Shown here piece by piece: positions 34,696 to 44,915 of a stretch of DNA of 64,000 bases. The notes beneath the pieces were generated by a model that worked only from the letters and a program-made list of their open reading frames with translations, had not been told where the DNA came from and did not search any database. A program made the translations under genes and the position numbers. Source of the stretch: an uncultured Lachnospiraceae bacterium (GTDB taxonomy: Bacteria > Bacillota > Clostridia > Lachnospirales > Lachnospiraceae); the NCBI GenBank assembly GCA_900551115.1, contig URUY01000004.1, forward strand, positions 62,001 to 126,000, read 5' to 3'. How positions within the stretch are numbered: the stretch's first letter is position 1; the number at the start of each line of letters is the position of its first letter.

Positions 34696-36087
34696 ATGAA
34701 AAATCAAAAAGCAGCAAGACCTTTTGGTTTCAGGGACAAAGCAGGATATTTATTGGGAGATTTCGGAAATGATTTTACCTTTATTCTTTCCTCCAGCTTC
34801 CTGTTAAAATTCTACACAGACGTTATGGGGGTATCAGCGGCAGTAGTAGGTGTCGTAATGATGCTTGCGCGTGTAGTGGATGCATTTACGGATGTAGCTA
34901 TGGGCCGCATCTGTGACCGGAGTAAGATGACGCCGGTAGGAAAGTTCAAGCCTTGGATTCGCCGTATGTGTGCGCCGGTTGCCATCGCATCTTTCCTGAT
35001 TTATCAAAGCGGTCTGTCCGGTCTGCCTATGTGGGCTAAGATTGCTTATCTGACTGTTACCTATATTTTGTGGGGTTCCATTTTCTATACCTCCATCAAT
35101 ATCCCTTACGGCTCTATGGCGTCTGCCATTTCACCGGAGCCGGGAGACCGTCAGTCCCTGTCTACCTTCCGTACCATGGGCGGCACACTGGCAGGCCTGA
35201 TTATCGGTGCAGGCGTACCCATGTTTGCCTATGATAAAATCGGTGATAAGGCTGTATTGAACGGCGGACGTTTTACTGTGATTGCCGGTATATTCTCCGT
35301 TCTGGCGGTTGTATGTTATCTGCTCTGCTACAAGCTGACTACAGAGCGTGTGAAGGTAGAAGTAAACGAGGCGGCGCAGCAGAATAACAGTCTTTTAAAT
35401 ATGTTTAAGAACGCAGGTAAGAACCGCGCTCTGATTTCCATTATTGCGGCTTCTATCGTAATGCTGCTGGCACAGCTTACCATGCAGTCGATGGCCAACT
35501 TCGTATACCCTAACTTTTACGGAGACACCAAGGCGCAGGCAGCATCTACGATACTCATGATGGTAGGTATGCTTACAGCTGCGGCAGTGGCGAAGCCTCT
35601 TGCCAATAAGCTTGGTAAGGCAGAGGTCAGTGTGGCTTCTAATGTTTTGGCAACGGCAGTATGCGTAATACTGTTTGTTATCCGTCCTGCAAATGTATGG
35701 GTATATGTAGGCTTCCAGACACTCTGCTGGCTGGGACTGGGTATTTTCTCCATGGTTTCCTGGGCGCTGATTACGGATGTTATCGACTATGCCGAGATTA
35801 AGAACGGCGTCAGAGAGGACGGCTCCGTATATGCCTTGTATTCCTTTGCAAGAAAGCTGGGACAGGCTGCATCTGCAGGTCTTACAGGCGCACTGCTGTC
35901 CCTGATAGGATATACTGATGCAACGGCATTTGAGCCCGGTGTTATAAACGGCATCTTTAATATAGCCACGCTGGTGCCGGCTATCGGCTTCATACTGTTA
36001 GCGGCTATTCTGTGGTTCTGGTATCCACTCCATAAAAAGCAGGTAGATGAAAATGTTGCAATTTTGAAAGCAAAGCATGAGAAGTGA
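34696..36087 (+). CDS. GPH-family sugar or glucuronide:cation symporter
   Basis: This 463-residue membrane protein has twelve predicted helices and GPH-family features: GYLLGDFGNDFTF at the start, FTDVAMGRICDRSK between helices 2 and 3, and WALITDVIDYAEIKNG in the second half. GPH symporters bring in galactosides, pentosides or glucuronides with Na+ or H+. As first gene of an operon with a GH2 enzyme, uxuA and uxuB it is probably a glucuronide importer like UidB. The AGAGGG site lies just before ATG. Confidence 0.9.
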   Translation: MKNQKAARPFGFRDKAGYLLGDFGNDFTFILSSSFLLKFYTDVMGVSAAVVGVVMMLARVVDAFTDVAMGRICDRSKMTPVGKFKPWIRRMCAPVAIASFLIYQSGLSGLPMWAKIAYLTVTYILWGSIFYTSINIPYGSMASAISPEPGDRQSLSTFRTMGGTLAGLIIGAGVPMFAYDKIGDKAVLNGGRFTVIAGIFSVLAVVCYLLCYKLTTERVKVEVNEAAQQNNSLLNMFKNAGKNRALISIIAASIVMLLAQLTMQSMANFVYPNFYGDTKAQAASTILMMVGMLTAAAVAKPLANKLGKAEVSVASNVLATAVCVILFVIRPANVWVYVGFQTLCWLGLGIFSMVSWALITDVIDYAEIKNGVREDGSVYALYSFARKLGQAASAGLTGALLSLIGYTDATAFEPGVINGIFNIATLVPAIGFILLAAILWFWYPLHKKQVDENVAILKAKHEK

Positions 36088-36138
36088 TTGTGAAATCACA
36101 GGAATATAAACAGAAAATCGGAAAAGGAGAATAAGTAT

Positions 36139-38373
36139 ATGAGAAAAACAGTAAACATGAACAGAAAATGGGCGTTTACCAAGAATGCAGAAGGAGTTCC
36201 TGCCTCCCTGCCCGAAAAGTGGGATTTTGTCAATCTTCCTCATAGCTGGAATGCAATAGACGGTCAGGATGGTGACAATGATTACTACCGGGGAACCTGC
36301 TATTATGCAAAGAAAGTGGAAAAGGCGGATTTGCCGGAGGCAGATCAGTATTATCTGGAGCTTTGCGGTGCAAACTCTTCTGCCGATGTGTATGTAAACG
36401 GCGAGAAGTTAGCTCACCATGACGGCGGTTATTCCACCTGGCGGGTAAACGTGACGGATGCTTTAAAAGAGGAAAACCTGATTGTAATCGCAGTTGATAA
36501 CAGCCCCAATGAGACGGTTTATCCGCAGATGGCAGACTTTACCTTCTACGGCGGACTTTACCGTGACGTCAGTATCCTTGCTGTAAACAACTCCCATTTT
36601 GATTTGGACTATTACGGCGGACAGGGGATTTTGGTAACTCCTGAAATAAAAGGCAGTGATGCAACCGTTACGGTAGAAGTATTTTTAACCGGTGAAACAG
36701 AGGGACAGACTGTTGCATACACCCTGAAAGACGGAGAGGGCAATGTGGTTGCAGACATAAGCACGTCTGCGGCGGAGAAAAAGGCTTCATTTGAAATTCC
36801 CAAGGTCCATTTATGGAACGGCAGAAAGGACCCGTATCTGTATACGGCAGAGGCAGTGCTTTTAAAGGACGGGGAAGTGTTGGACAATGTCAGCACAAGA
36901 TTCGGATGCCGTACCTTTGAAATTGACCCGGAAAAGGGCTTTATCTTAAACGGTGAGAGCTATCCTCTGCGCGGCGTATCCCGCCATCAGGACAGATGGG
37001 GCTTTGGCAATGCGCTGCTTCCCGAGCATCACAGAGAGGATATGGACTTAATCTGTGAAATGGGCGCTACCACAATCCGTCTGGCACATTACCAGCACGA
37101 CCAGTATTTTTATGATTTATGTGATGAGAAGGGCATGGTAATCTGGGCAGAAATACCTTATATTTCCAAGCACCTGCCCGGTGCAAGAGAAAATACCATT
37201 TCTCAGATGAAGGAATTAATTACACAGAATTATAACCATCCCAGTATCGTGGTATGGGGGCTTTCCAATGAGATTTCCATGAACGGTACGGATGCGGACC
37301 TTTTAGAGAACCATCGTATTCTGAATGATTTGGTGCATGAGATGGATAAGACCAGACTGACCACAATGGCGGTGGTATCCATGTGCGATATCCATGACCC
37401 GTATATCCGGATACCGGATACCATATCCTACAACCATTACTTTGGCTGGTACGGAGGAGATACCTCCATGAACGGTCCCTGGCTTGATAATTTCCACAGG
37501 GAGTTCCCCAATATCCCTATCGGTATGAGTGAGTACGGCTGTGAGGCATTGAACTGGCATACCTCCAATCCGACACAGGGAGACTATACCGAAGAATATC
37601 AGGCGTATTACCATGAAGAGCTGATTAAGCAGCTTTATACCAGACCGTATCTGTGGGCAACCCATGTATGGAATATGTTTGACTTTGGCGCTGATGCCAG
37701 AAATGAAGGCGGTGAAAACGGACAGAACCACAAGGGTCTGATTACCTTTGACCGTAAGTATAAAAAGGATTCCTTCTATGCGTATAAAGCATGGCTGTCT
37801 GATGAGCCTTTCGTTCATATCTGCGGAAAACGCTATGTGGACAGGGCAGAGGAGGTAACGAAGGTTACGGTATATTCCAATCTTCCTGAGGTAGAGCTGT
37901 TTGCAAACGGCAAGAGCCTTGGCAGGCAGGAGAGCAAAGAGCATTTCTTCTATTTCCAGGTACCGAATGCAGGCGAGACCGTGCTGACGGCCCAGGCAGG
38001 AGAATGCAGGGATGAAAGCTTCATCCGCAAGGTGGACACCTTCAATGAAGAGTATAGATTAAAGGAAAAGGGTGCTATTTTAAACTGGTTTGATATTACG
38101 GCTCCGGAAGGTTACTTTTCCTTAAATGACAAGCTTAGCGATATCATGCAGTCCGAAGCAGGCAGGGCGCTGTTTGGCGGTATGATGGCACAGATAACAG
38201 GAGCCATGAGCGAAAAGAAAGCAGCAGGCTTTGAGATGAATGAAGGCATGATGAAGATGATGGGGGGCTTTACAATTATCCGTCTGACTAGTATGATGGG
38301 AATGACGGGTGTGAAGTTTACCAAAGAACAGCTTCTTGCGCTGAACGCACAGTTAAATCAGATTAAGAAGTAA
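36139..38373 (+). CDS. GH2 glycosidase, beta-glucuronidase candidate
   Basis: The 744-residue protein has GH2 jelly-roll (residues 5-180), immunoglobulin-like and TIM-barrel domains, with acid/base Glu378 in GLSNEIS and nucleophile Glu465 in GMSEYG. An N-x-K motif (Asn530-His-Lys532) is present; in gut beta-glucuronidases this motif holds the carboxylate of the sugar, but some galactosidases also show it. The last 95 residues are a Met-rich extension (MMKMMGG, MMGMTGVKF) not needed in E. coli UidA. No signal peptide is present, so substrates arrive through the symporter. The uxuA and uxuB neighbours favour glucuronide or galacturonide over galactoside. Confidence 0.82.
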   Translation: MRKTVNMNRKWAFTKNAEGVPASLPEKWDFVNLPHSWNAIDGQDGDNDYYRGTCYYAKKVEKADLPEADQYYLELCGANSSADVYVNGEKLAHHDGGYSTWRVNVTDALKEENLIVIAVDNSPNETVYPQMADFTFYGGLYRDVSILAVNNSHFDLDYYGGQGILVTPEIKGSDATVTVEVFLTGETEGQTVAYTLKDGEGNVVADISTSAAEKKASFEIPKVHLWNGRKDPYLYTAEAVLLKDGEVLDNVSTRFGCRTFEIDPEKGFILNGESYPLRGVSRHQDRWGFGNALLPEHHREDMDLICEMGATTIRLAHYQHDQYFYDLCDEKGMVIWAEIPYISKHLPGARENTISQMKELITQNYNHPSIVVWGLSNEISMNGTDADLLENHRILNDLVHEMDKTRLTTMAVVSMCDIHDPYIRIPDTISYNHYFGWYGGDTSMNGPWLDNFHREFPNIPIGMSEYGCEALNWHTSNPTQGDYTEEYQAYYHEELIKQLYTRPYLWATHVWNMFDFGADARNEGGENGQNHKGLITFDRKYKKDSFYAYKAWLSDEPFVHICGKRYVDRAEEVTKVTVYSNLPEVELFANGKSLGRQESKEHFFYFQVPNAGETVLTAQAGECRDESFIRKVDTFNEEYRLKEKGAILNWFDITAPEGYFSLNDKLSDIMQSEAGRALFGGMMAQITGAMSEKKAAGFEMNEGMMKMMGGFTIIRLTSMMGMTGVKFTKEQLLALNAQLNQIKK

Positions 38374-38429
38374 GGGAATGTTTTTCGCAGCCGGTCTAAA
38401 ACAGTGAGTAAAAGAGAGGAAGAATGCTT

Positions 38430-39497
38430 ATGGAGATGACACTCAGATGGTACGGTTCCAAATTTGACACCGTTACCTTAAAACAAATCAGACAGATTCC
38501 TGGTGTAAGGGGAGTCATTACAACGCTGTATGACACGGCGCCGGGCGAGGTATGGAGCAGGGAGCGTATCCGCGCGATGAAAGAAGAAGTGGAAGCGGCA
38601 GGGCTTCATGTTGCCGGTATTGAAAGCGTCAATATCCATGACGCCATAAAGACAGGAGCGCCGGAGAGAGAGCAGTATATTGCAAACTACATTGAAACGC
38701 TTACAAATCTGGGAAAAGAAGATATCCATATGGTGTGCTATAATTTTATGCCTGTATTTGACTGGACCCGTACAGAGCTGGCGCGTGTAAGAGAGGACGG
38801 CTCTACCGTATTGGCATATACTCAGGAAGCAGTGGATGCCCTGGACCCGGAAAAGATGTTTGAATCCATAGCCGGCGATATGAACGGTACGGTGATGCCC
38901 GGTTGGGAGCCGGAGCGTATGGCACGTGTGAAAGAATTGTTTTTGGCATACAAGGATATAGATGATGAAGCCTTATTTGCCAACCTGAAATATTTTCTGG
39001 AAAAAATCATGCCGGTATGCGATAAATACGATATTAATATGGCGATTCATCCCGATGACCCCGCATGGAGCGTATTCGGACTGCCCCGTATTATCACCAA
39101 CAAGACCAATATTCTCCGCATGATGAAGATGGTGGATAATCCTCATAACGGCGTGACCTTCTGTTCCGGTTCCTACGGCACCAATTTGGAAAATGACCTG
39201 CCGGATATGATTCGGTCTTTAAAAGGCAGAATCCATTTTGCCCATGTGCGTAATCTGAAGTTCAACAGTCCTACCGATTTTGAGGAGGCGGCACACCTGT
39301 CAAGCGACGGCACCTTTGATATGTATGAGATTATGAAGGCGCTTTATGACATAGGATTTACCGGACCTATCCGCCCGGACCACGGACGTATGATTTGGGA
39401 CGAGGTTGCCATGCCCGGATACGGCCTGTATGACAGAGCGCTGGGAGCAGCTTATTTAAACGGTCTTTGGGAAGCGATTGAGAAAGGAGCCAGATAA
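38430..39497 (+). CDS. uxuA: Mannonate dehydratase
   Basis: The 355-residue product matches UxuA along its length: LRWYGSKFDTVTLKQIRQIPGVRGVI at the start, ESVNIHDAIKTG, MVCYNFMPVFDWTRT, and MAIHPDDPAWSVFGLPRI with a metal-binding His, followed by FCSGSYG and HFAHVRN. It converts D-mannonate to 2-keto-3-deoxygluconate in the cytoplasm using a divalent metal. ATG 38430 was preferred to 38424 because GAGAGGA lies 9 bp before it. It stands 57 bp after the GH2 gene and 4 bp before uxuB, so it is part of the operon. Confidence 0.95.
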   Translation: MEMTLRWYGSKFDTVTLKQIRQIPGVRGVITTLYDTAPGEVWSRERIRAMKEEVEAAGLHVAGIESVNIHDAIKTGAPEREQYIANYIETLTNLGKEDIHMVCYNFMPVFDWTRTELARVREDGSTVLAYTQEAVDALDPEKMFESIAGDMNGTVMPGWEPERMARVKELFLAYKDIDDEALFANLKYFLEKIMPVCDKYDINMAIHPDDPAWSVFGLPRIITNKTNILRMMKMVDNPHNGVTFCSGSYGTNLENDLPDMIRSLKGRIHFAHVRNLKFNSPTDFEEAAHLSSDGTFDMYEIMKALYDIGFTGPIRPDHGRMIWDEVAMPGYGLYDRALGAAYLNGLWEAIEKGAR

Positions 39498-39500
39498 AAG

Positions 39501-41147
39501 ATGGAATTAAACGGGCGAGGATTGGCAGACCGGGCAGGCTGGGAAAAAGCAGGATATTCTCTTCCGCAGTTTGACCGCGAGGAGGTTACAAAAAAAACAA
39601 AGGAAAATCCTTTTTGGATTCATTTTGGAGCCGGTAATATTTTCCGTGCATTTCAGGCTAATGTGGTGCAGCGTCTTTTGAATGAAGGCGTGCTTGACAG
39701 AGGACTGGTGGTTGCGGAAGGATACGATTATGAAATCGTGGAAAAAATGAACCGGCCACATGATGATTATACCATACTGGTGACGCTGTTAGCTTCCGGC
39801 AGCGTAGAAAAAACCGTTGTAGGCAGCGTGGTGGAATCCTGTATCCTGGATTCCGGTGCAGAGGCAGAGTACAACAGATTAAAGGAAATTTTTGCAAAAG
39901 ACTCTTTGCAGATGGCAACCTTTACCATTACGGAAAAGGGATACAGTCTGGTAAACGGCAGAGGAGAATTGTTAAAGGAAGTAGCGGCTGATTTTGAAAG
40001 CGGTCCGAAGAAGCCGGAAAGCTATATCGGCAAGGTGGTTTCCCTGTTATATACCCGGTATGTAAGCGGCGGGACACCCATTGCCATGGTCAGCATGGAC
40101 AACTGCTCCCATAACGGGGACAAGCTTTACGCCGCAGTCAATGCGTTTGCAGAAGCGTGGAGCCAAAAGGGGCTGGTGGAAAAAGGCTTTTTGGAGTATG
40201 TGAATGACAAGGAGAAGGTTTCCTTCCCCTGGACCATGATTGACAAGATTACACCAAGACCCGATGCATCGGTAGAAGCTATTTTGAAGAAAGACGGCAT
40301 CGAGGGACTTGAGCCTGTAATTACCTCTAAAAACACATATGTGGCGGCATTTGTAAATGCAGAGGAATGCGAATATCTGGTAATCGAAGATAATTTCCCC
40401 AACGGACGTCCTGCATTGGAAAAGGGCGGGCTTATGTTTACCGACAGGGAAACCGTGGATAAGGTGGAAAAGATGAAGGTATGTACCTGCTTAAATCCGC
40501 TTCATACCACGCTGGCAGTATTTGGCTGTCTCCTGGGATATACCAAAATTTCCGAGGAAATGAAGGATGCAGAGCTTAAAAAGCTGGTAGAGATTATCGG
40601 TTATACAGAAGGGCTGCCGGTGGTAGTCAATCCCGGTGTTTTAAATCCGAAGGACTTTATTGATACGGTGCTGAATGTCCGTATCCCCAATCCGTTTATG
40701 CCGGATACGCCCCAGAGAATTGCAACGGATACCTCTCAGAAGCTTGCAATCCGGTTTGGTGAAACGATTAAGGCATATGCGTCTGCACCTGATAAAGATG
40801 TGTCAGATTTAAGGCTGATTCCGTTGGTATTTGCCGGATGGCTCAGATACCTGACGGCAGTGGATGATGAGGGAGAGCGGTTTGAATTAAGTCCCGACCC
40901 CATGTTGGAAACCCTGAAACCTCACGCAGAAAAGCTAAGAGTATTGCTTTCTGAGAGCAGCAGGGGAATCTCTGCCGTAGACACAGCAGAGGCGGAGGCT
41001 GCGGTAAGGCCCGTTCTGGAAAAGGAGAGCATATTCGGCGTCAATCTCTACACAGTGGGACTTGCAGAAAAGGTATGCGGTTATCTGTGTGAAATGCTTG
41101 CAGGAAAGGGTGCTGTCAGGAAAACGCTGGAGAAATATGTTAGATAA
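39501..41147 (+). CDS. uxuB: D-mannonate oxidoreductase / fructuronate reductase (mannitol dehydrogenase family)
   Basis: The 548-residue protein belongs to the long-chain polyol dehydrogenases: IHFGAGNIFRAF is the cofactor loop near residue 35, SMDNCSHNGDKL is the typical NAD(H) fold motif, and VNPGVLNPKDFI lies near the active site. Partnering with uxuA, it should reduce D-fructuronate to D-mannonate. At 548 residues it is longer than E. coli UxuB (about 490), which is usual in clostridial copies. The gene follows uxuA after 3 bp and ends in a terminator. Tagaturonate is a less likely substrate. Confidence 0.85.
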   Translation: MELNGRGLADRAGWEKAGYSLPQFDREEVTKKTKENPFWIHFGAGNIFRAFQANVVQRLLNEGVLDRGLVVAEGYDYEIVEKMNRPHDDYTILVTLLASGSVEKTVVGSVVESCILDSGAEAEYNRLKEIFAKDSLQMATFTITEKGYSLVNGRGELLKEVAADFESGPKKPESYIGKVVSLLYTRYVSGGTPIAMVSMDNCSHNGDKLYAAVNAFAEAWSQKGLVEKGFLEYVNDKEKVSFPWTMIDKITPRPDASVEAILKKDGIEGLEPVITSKNTYVAAFVNAEECEYLVIEDNFPNGRPALEKGGLMFTDRETVDKVEKMKVCTCLNPLHTTLAVFGCLLGYTKISEEMKDAELKKLVEIIGYTEGLPVVVNPGVLNPKDFIDTVLNVRIPNPFMPDTPQRIATDTSQKLAIRFGETIKAYASAPDKDVSDLRLIPLVFAGWLRYLTAVDDEGERFELSPDPMLETLKPHAEKLRVLLSESSRGISAVDTAEAEAAVRPVLEKESIFGVNLYTVGLAEKVCGYLCEMLAGKGAVRKTLEKYVR

Positions 41148-41167
41148 TTAGTGCGTGAAAACAAAGC

Positions 41168-41200
41168 AGAGCATCAGGAATTTTCCTGATGCTCTTGTTT
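41168..41200. terminator. Bidirectional terminator after uxuB
   Basis: Perfect 12-base arms AGAGCATCAGGA and TCCTGATGCTCT with a 4-base loop are followed by TTGTTT. It lies between convergent uxuB and the YesN-type regulator. Confidence 0.85.
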
Positions 41201-42800
41201 ATATCAATTTTGTATTTTGATGGTCGGTAGGAGAAATGCCCTCCACTTTTTTAAATACCTTGCTGAAATAAAAAGCGCTCTCAAAGCTAAGCATATCAGC
41301 AATCTCGTAAATTTTATAATTGCCTTCCGCAAGCAGTTTCTTGGCTTCCTGAATTTTCAGATAGGTTACATATTCGTTAAATCCCATATCGTTATATTTT
41401 TTAAACAATTGGCTTAAGTAGTTGGGACTGATGCTGAAGCTGTTAGCGACATCGTTTAGCGTCAGGTGTTCCCGCACATGAGCGGCAATATACTTTTTCA
41501 CATTGGTAACAATATAATTTTTGTGGTCTTTTCGGCGTTCTCTGAAAATTTCACAAAGGGAATCCCGGAAATGTGTAAGCCATTCTACAATTTGCCCCAT
41601 ATTGTTTTGTTTGTAGAGAGAGCGGTAGCTGTCAGAATCATGTTCAAATATTTGGGAAACCAGAGATTCTCCGTCCGGCAGTATGGATATGGACAGGTAC
41701 AAAATGTTGCAGGCACCATCCAAAGCCTGGATATAGTGGTTTGGGTGGGCACTGAACAGCTCAATGATGCCGGTTAAGGTCTCATGGAGGGAATCAGCGT
41801 CAAATTCTTCAAAAGCTTTTACCAGTTCATCCCGAAATACAGAAATATTAAATATATTTTTGGAAGCAGTGACAGAAGCAGCATCCTCAATCGTAACAAT
41901 AGGAGTTTCATCTGTGGTGGAGGCATATGCCTGTCTTGCGGACTGATAAGAATCGGAAATATCCTGTGGAGTCATGACTTTTTGTCCGATGCCTACCCGT
42001 AAAGAGACATTATAGTATTTATGGAGGGTGGAGCTGACATTCTGAATGATGCTGCACAGTTCTTCCATGGAAGTCTCACCGCCGGGGGAAAAAAGTATGG
42101 CGCAGTGATGCAAATCCAGAGAGATGACATGAGAGGGAATGTATTTGACAATAATTTCCCTTAACATTTGCAGGGTGCTGCTATACAGGCTCATTTGTTT
42201 TTCCACGGGCAGAGATTCATCTAAATGACTGACGATTTTCATATGGGCACACAAAAAGGGTTTTGTGTTAAAGTCAATCTGTAGATTTTTGCTTTGTATG
42301 GCAAACTGTTCCTTTGATTCAAATAAATTATTTAGCAATTTAATAAAAAATTTGTCATAAAAAGAGCGGATATCCACAGAAGAGGCATGGGAGGTACTGT
42401 CGGATGCTAAACGCTCCTTTTCCTTTTGGGCAATAACCCGTTCAATGGATTGTTTTAAGCTGTCGGCATTAAGCTCCAGCTTTACCAGATAATCACATAC
42501 CTGATACTGGAGAGCTTCTTTTGCCATATGAAAATCTTCATAGCTTGTTAATATAATAAAAGAGGGCGCCTTTTGCCCAAAGCGTTCACGGCAGTTTCGG
42601 ATTAAATCCAGGCCGGACATGACAGGCATTTTAATATCCGTAATCACAATATCAGGTGAATACTGCTCAATAAGCTCAAATGCAGATTTTCCGTTCATGG
42701 CAATGCCAACAATTTCAATATCAAATTTTTTCCAGTTTAACATGGATTTGATTCCAACCTGAACCAAGGGCTCGTCATCCACTATCAATAAGCTGTACAT
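41199..42800 (-). CDS. YesN-type response regulator with AraC output domain
   Basis: The 533-residue product has a receiver domain with Asp55 in DIVITDIKMP, a middle region of about 280 residues, and a C-terminal AraC domain (LTLNDVANSFSISPNYLSQLFKKY and SFESAFYFSKVFKKVEGISPTDHQ). YesN-type regulators activate adjacent sugar ABC importers. ATG 42800 was selected because AAGGGGG sits 10 bp before it; the upstream ATG 42809 is too close. The kinase gene ends 15 bp before it on the same strand. Confidence 0.92.
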   Translation of the reverse strand: MYSLLIVDDEPLVQVGIKSMLNWKKFDIEIVGIAMNGKSAFELIEQYSPDIVITDIKMPVMSGLDLIRNCRERFGQKAPSFIILTSYEDFHMAKEALQYQVCDYLVKLELNADSLKQSIERVIAQKEKERLASDSTSHASSVDIRSFYDKFFIKLLNNLFESKEQFAIQSKNLQIDFNTKPFLCAHMKIVSHLDESLPVEKQMSLYSSTLQMLREIIVKYIPSHVISLDLHHCAILFSPGGETSMEELCSIIQNVSSTLHKYYNVSLRVGIGQKVMTPQDISDSYQSARQAYASTTDETPIVTIEDAASVTASKNIFNISVFRDELVKAFEEFDADSLHETLTGIIELFSAHPNHYIQALDGACNILYLSISILPDGESLVSQIFEHDSDSYRSLYKQNNMGQIVEWLTHFRDSLCEIFRERRKDHKNYIVTNVKKYIAAHVREHLTLNDVANSFSISPNYLSQLFKKYNDMGFNEYVTYLKIQEAKKLLAEGNYKIYEIADMLSFESAFYFSKVFKKVEGISPTDHQNTKLI

Positions 42801-42815
42801 ATGGCACATTCCCCC

Positions 42816-44624
42816 TTACTGTTCTGCCGTATAAGGAATTAAAATTCTCATACGGGTAAATACGCCTTCTTCTGTCTCAATCGAAATGCCGTATTGCTGA
42901 CCAAATTGATACTGCAGGCGCTGGTTTACATTGTTGATACCGATTTCCTTAAAAAAGTCGGATTTGGACTCTGTTTTACCGGCAAGCAGTTTTGCAGGCA
43001 TATCTTCCGGCATGCCGATTCCGTCGTCTTCTACAATAATAAGCACATCTCTTTCTTCTGTATAGGATGCCGTAATCCGAATTACCCCGGCAGCCGCCTT
43101 TGGTTCAATGCCGTGGAAAATAGCATTTTCCACTAAGGGTTGCAAGGTAAATTTCACAATCTGGCATTGATAAAGCTGTTCATCGGAAATTTCAACAGTA
43201 AGGGAAATGGTTCCGCCGTACCGATATTGTTGAATTGTAAAATAATCCTGTACTAAGGACAGCTCTTCCTGCAAAGGAATTAAAAGGGAAGTGCCTTTAG
43301 AGATGGACTTCATCAGACGGGCAAGAGCGGTAGTCATTTCAGAGATACCGTCAGCACCCTGAATAGTAGCCATCCATTTAATGGAATTTAAGGTGTTGTA
43401 TAAAAAGTGAGGATTGATTTGGCTTTGCAGCATTTTGTATTCCAAATCTTTTTTTTGTTTTTCATCCTCCACACGGCGTTCCATCAGTTTTAAAACATTG
43501 TCTGATAAGTCATTGATACCTCTTCCGATATCGCCAAGCTCATGCTGCCATTCTATTTGAGGGTCCCGGGAAAAATCACCCTGTGATACAGAGGAAAGCT
43601 TTTTTTGCAGTTTACGCACAGGAATACTGATTGTGCGGAAAAGCAGGTAGGTTAATCCTATTCCCAGACAGCAGATTAACAGGATAATGATTATGGCAAA
43701 GAGCAGAAAAAGGGATTGCTGGGAGTTTAATTCTCTGGGTGAAATGGTCTGGCTGATATAGCAGCCATCCATGGAAAGCTCTTTTGTAATTACCCAAAAG
43801 GAATCGCCGGTTGTTTCATTTTTTATATAGTTTGCCGTGCAGCCCTCTAAAAGGGTATAATGCTCCAGGGAGTTTTCTATGGTAAAGCTGTCATGGATTT
43901 CTGTCAGTCCGGATTCCTTCATCTGATAGATATGGCTGCCCAAGGAAAGATAAAGACTGCTGTCTGAGGCCATACTGTAATATTGCAGGGTGTCGGTAAA
44001 AAGCTGTTCTGTAACCTCCGCAAAAACCCATCCGTCGTGTGATGCATTATATCGATTAAAAATAGGGCGAATCAGGGGAAGAACCAGCTTGGTGCGTCCT
44101 GTATAAAAGGGGTCATCTACAAATCCGACAGAATAATCAAAATTTTTATTGGCATACAGAGAGTCAAAATACTCTAATTGAGGTGCATAGTCGGCTATGT
44201 CTATAACGCTGGAATATGTAGAGGGTACAATTTGAATAAAACGTTTGGTGGTACTATTGGATATGACAATCCGGTGGATATATCCTTTTGCATCGTTGTT
44301 TTGATATTCTTCTGATAAACGGTTAAAGGCGCGAAGCTGCAGGGCAACATCCTCGTTCTGGGACTCCACATAGGCGCTGATAGTAGAATTATTCTGACTC
44401 CAGCGGATAATGCGAATCACATTGTCCATATTGCGATTGATAGTGTCAGTCAAAAACTGTAAATTCCGTTCTGTAGACTGCAGCAGACTGTTCCTCAGGT
44501 AATTTGTATAAATAAAGGAAAGAATGGCGGTTATAATGAAGCTGATTAAGATGGTGAAGCTGAGTGTCATAATCAGAATCCGGTTTCGCAGGGAATTGGA
44601 AGAAGTGGTTTCTTTGCCGGGCAA
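42816..44624 (-). CDS. YesM-type sensor histidine kinase
   Basis: The 602-residue kinase has one helix near residues 15-40, a large extracellular sensor region, a second helix at about 303-328 (LLFAIIIILLICCLG), a HAMP linker, and the His_kinase domain with His406 in QINPHFLYNTLN. The ATPase domain shows VENAIFHGIEP and EDDGIGMPE. This layout is that of YesM kinases that sense extracellular sugars or their binding protein. Downstream is its regulator; divergent at 291 bp is the solute-binding protein gene, the probable target. Confidence 0.92.
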   Translation of the reverse strand: MPGKETTSSNSLRNRILIMTLSFTILISFIITAILSFIYTNYLRNSLLQSTERNLQFLTDTINRNMDNVIRIIRWSQNNSTISAYVESQNEDVALQLRAFNRLSEEYQNNDAKGYIHRIVISNSTTKRFIQIVPSTYSSVIDIADYAPQLEYFDSLYANKNFDYSVGFVDDPFYTGRTKLVLPLIRPIFNRYNASHDGWVFAEVTEQLFTDTLQYYSMASDSSLYLSLGSHIYQMKESGLTEIHDSFTIENSLEHYTLLEGCTANYIKNETTGDSFWVITKELSMDGCYISQTISPRELNSQQSLFLLFAIIIILLICCLGIGLTYLLFRTISIPVRKLQKKLSSVSQGDFSRDPQIEWQHELGDIGRGINDLSDNVLKLMERRVEDEKQKKDLEYKMLQSQINPHFLYNTLNSIKWMATIQGADGISEMTTALARLMKSISKGTSLLIPLQEELSLVQDYFTIQQYRYGGTISLTVEISDEQLYQCQIVKFTLQPLVENAIFHGIEPKAAAGVIRITASYTEERDVLIIVEDDGIGMPEDMPAKLLAGKTESKSDFFKEIGINNVNQRLQYQFGQQYGISIETEEGVFTRMRILIPYTAEQ

Positions 44625-44828
44625 TTTACTTTCCTCCTATCAGTAAGGTATTGTTTTACCCTACTATAATATAATAAAATCCGTGCAAAAGTCTATAAAG
44701 AATGTACGGTATTTTAGAATAGATAAAAATTTACAGTATATCATAAAAAATTACATATGCAGAAGCAGACATATTAAAAAACTACACGCATTTCAGATAA
44801 AATGAAAAGGAAATATAAAAAAATGCCA

Positions 44829-44857
44829 TTCAGAAGGGTGGTTTGATATTTTATAAT
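44829..44857 (+). promoter_or_regulatory. Promoter of the sugar ABC importer operon
   Basis: TTCAGA (44829-44834), 17 bp, TATAAT (44852-44857) gives a perfect -10 with a partial -35. It lies in the divergent region facing the two-component genes, 59 bp before the solute-binding protein start. Activation by the YesN-type regulator is likely; I could not define its site. Confidence 0.55.
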
Positions 44858-44915
44858 AAAACCATCAACAGGACATAGACACCAAAAGGGGTCACAAATC
44901 AAGGAGGGTATTTAC

